From Flavobacteriaceae bacterium (lineage in GTDB: Bacteria > Bacteroidota > Bacteroidia > Flavobacteriales > Flavobacteriaceae), in assembly GCA_023145595.1 (NCBI GenBank), contig JAGLDM010000044.1:1-6985 (forward strand): 6,985 nt of DNA, in the 5' to 3' direction. The first letter of the stretch is position 1. Each line of letters starts with the position of its first letter. The notes below the pieces were generated by a model. The model was not told the origin of the DNA and did no database searches. It saw only the letters and a program-made list of their open reading frames with translations. The position numbers and the translations under genes are program-made. Below are positions 6,525 to 6,985 of the stretch, in pieces.

Positions 6525-6985
6525 ATGGCTAGTATTACAGGTAAAGTATCACAAATAATAGGTCCAGTTATTGATGTGGAATTCGCAGCAGATTCTGATC
6601 TTCCAAGAATTTACGATTCATTAGAAATCACAAAAACCGACGGTTCAATCTTAGTATTGGAAGTACAATCACATATTGGTGAAAATACGGTTCGTACTGT
6701 TTCTATGGATTCTACAGATGGTTTGAGCAGAGGTCTTGAAGCCGTTGCAACCGGAACACCAATTCAAGTGCCAATTGGAAAAGATATCTACGGACGTCTA
6801 TTTAATGTAATTGGAGATGCAATTGATGGCTTAGGGAATTTACCTAAATCTGGTAAAGACGGACTACCAATTCACCGTAAAGCGCCTAAGTTTGAAGATT
6901 TATCTACAGCAACCGAAGTTTTATTCACAGGTATTAAAGTAATCGATTTAATTGAGCCTTATGCAAAAGGTGGTAAAATTGGATT
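6525..6985 (+). CDS. atpD: F1 ATP synthase subunit beta, N-terminal part (cut by window edge)
   Basis: The first 153 codons begin [20 protein letters not shown] and continue through the N-terminal beta-barrel domain (about residues 1-80) into the start of the nucleotide-binding domain. The conserved strings [10 protein letters not shown] and [20 protein letters not shown] identify the beta subunit rather than alpha. The window ends just before the Walker A loop, so catalytic residues cannot be checked. AtpD carries the catalytic ATP-binding sites of the F1 sector, which couples proton (or sodium) flow through Fo to ATP synthesis at the inner membrane. The ATG at 6525 fits the usual N-terminus and has no Shine-Dalgarno sequence, only an A-rich leader. 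No other atp gene lies upstream; atpC would be expected next, outside the window. Confidence 0.97.
   Translation, partial: MASITGKVSQIIGPVIDVEFAADSDLPRIYDSLEITKTDGSILVLEVQSHIGENTVRTVSMDSTDGLSRGLEAVATGTPIQVPIGKDIYGRLFNVIGDAIDGLGNLPKSGKDGLPIHRKAPKFEDLSTATEVLFTGIKVIDLIEPYAKGGKIG

Noticed and set aside
1..6985. Defence system, phage, transposon, CRISPR or tRNA genes
   Set aside because: No transposase, integrase, array repeats, terminal inverted repeats with target duplications, or tRNA-like cloverleaf was seen; all large frames belong to housekeeping genes, the TPR protein or the secreted protease.

Overview
The window is AT-rich DNA that looks like a chromosome segment from the class Flavobacteriia (phylum Bacteroidota). 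Four things point there: a secreted protease with a C-terminal type IX secretion (T9SS) sorting domain, repeated TAnnTTTG-type -7 promoter elements, start codons without Shine-Dalgarno sequences, and an atpD gene that is not preceded by the other ATP synthase genes.

Layout. Positions 1-743 (minus strand) hold the N-terminal 247 residues of an exported tetratricopeptide-repeat (TPR) protein that runs off the left edge. A short gap follows, then a 47-codon small ORF on the plus strand (880-1023) whose end overlaps the end of serS by 8 bp. serS (seryl-tRNA synthetase, 1016-2290) and ribF (riboflavin kinase/FMN adenylyltransferase, 2320-3261, TTG start) lie in tandem on the minus strand and probably form the operon ribF-serS. 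A possible second promoter overlaps the ribF stop codon. A 135-bp divergent spacer carries candidate promoters for both directions. Next on the plus strand is a 909-residue secreted reprolysin-like (M12B-type) zinc metalloprotease with a propeptide, catalytic domain, beta-sandwich region, proprotein-convertase P-domain and T9SS type A C-terminal domain. A 398-bp interval follows with no intact gene, only possible coding debris and an AT-rich inverted repeat. The window ends in the first 153 codons of atpD (F1 ATP synthase beta subunit), which has its own promoter and a leader with a small hairpin.

How the genes relate. ribF and serS are housekeeping genes (FMN/FAD supply, Ser-tRNA charging), and atpD is core energy metabolism. 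The metalloprotease is an accessory secreted enzyme, probably for extracellular protein degradation, placed between housekeeping genes. I see no mobile element, CRISPR array, tRNA or rRNA gene, or phage gene, and no defence-like or otherwise clearly new multi-gene system. The points most worth a second look are the small ORF with its tail-to-tail serS overlap and nearby perfect inverted repeat, the cysteine-rich segment just before the protease active site, and the debris upstream of atpD.
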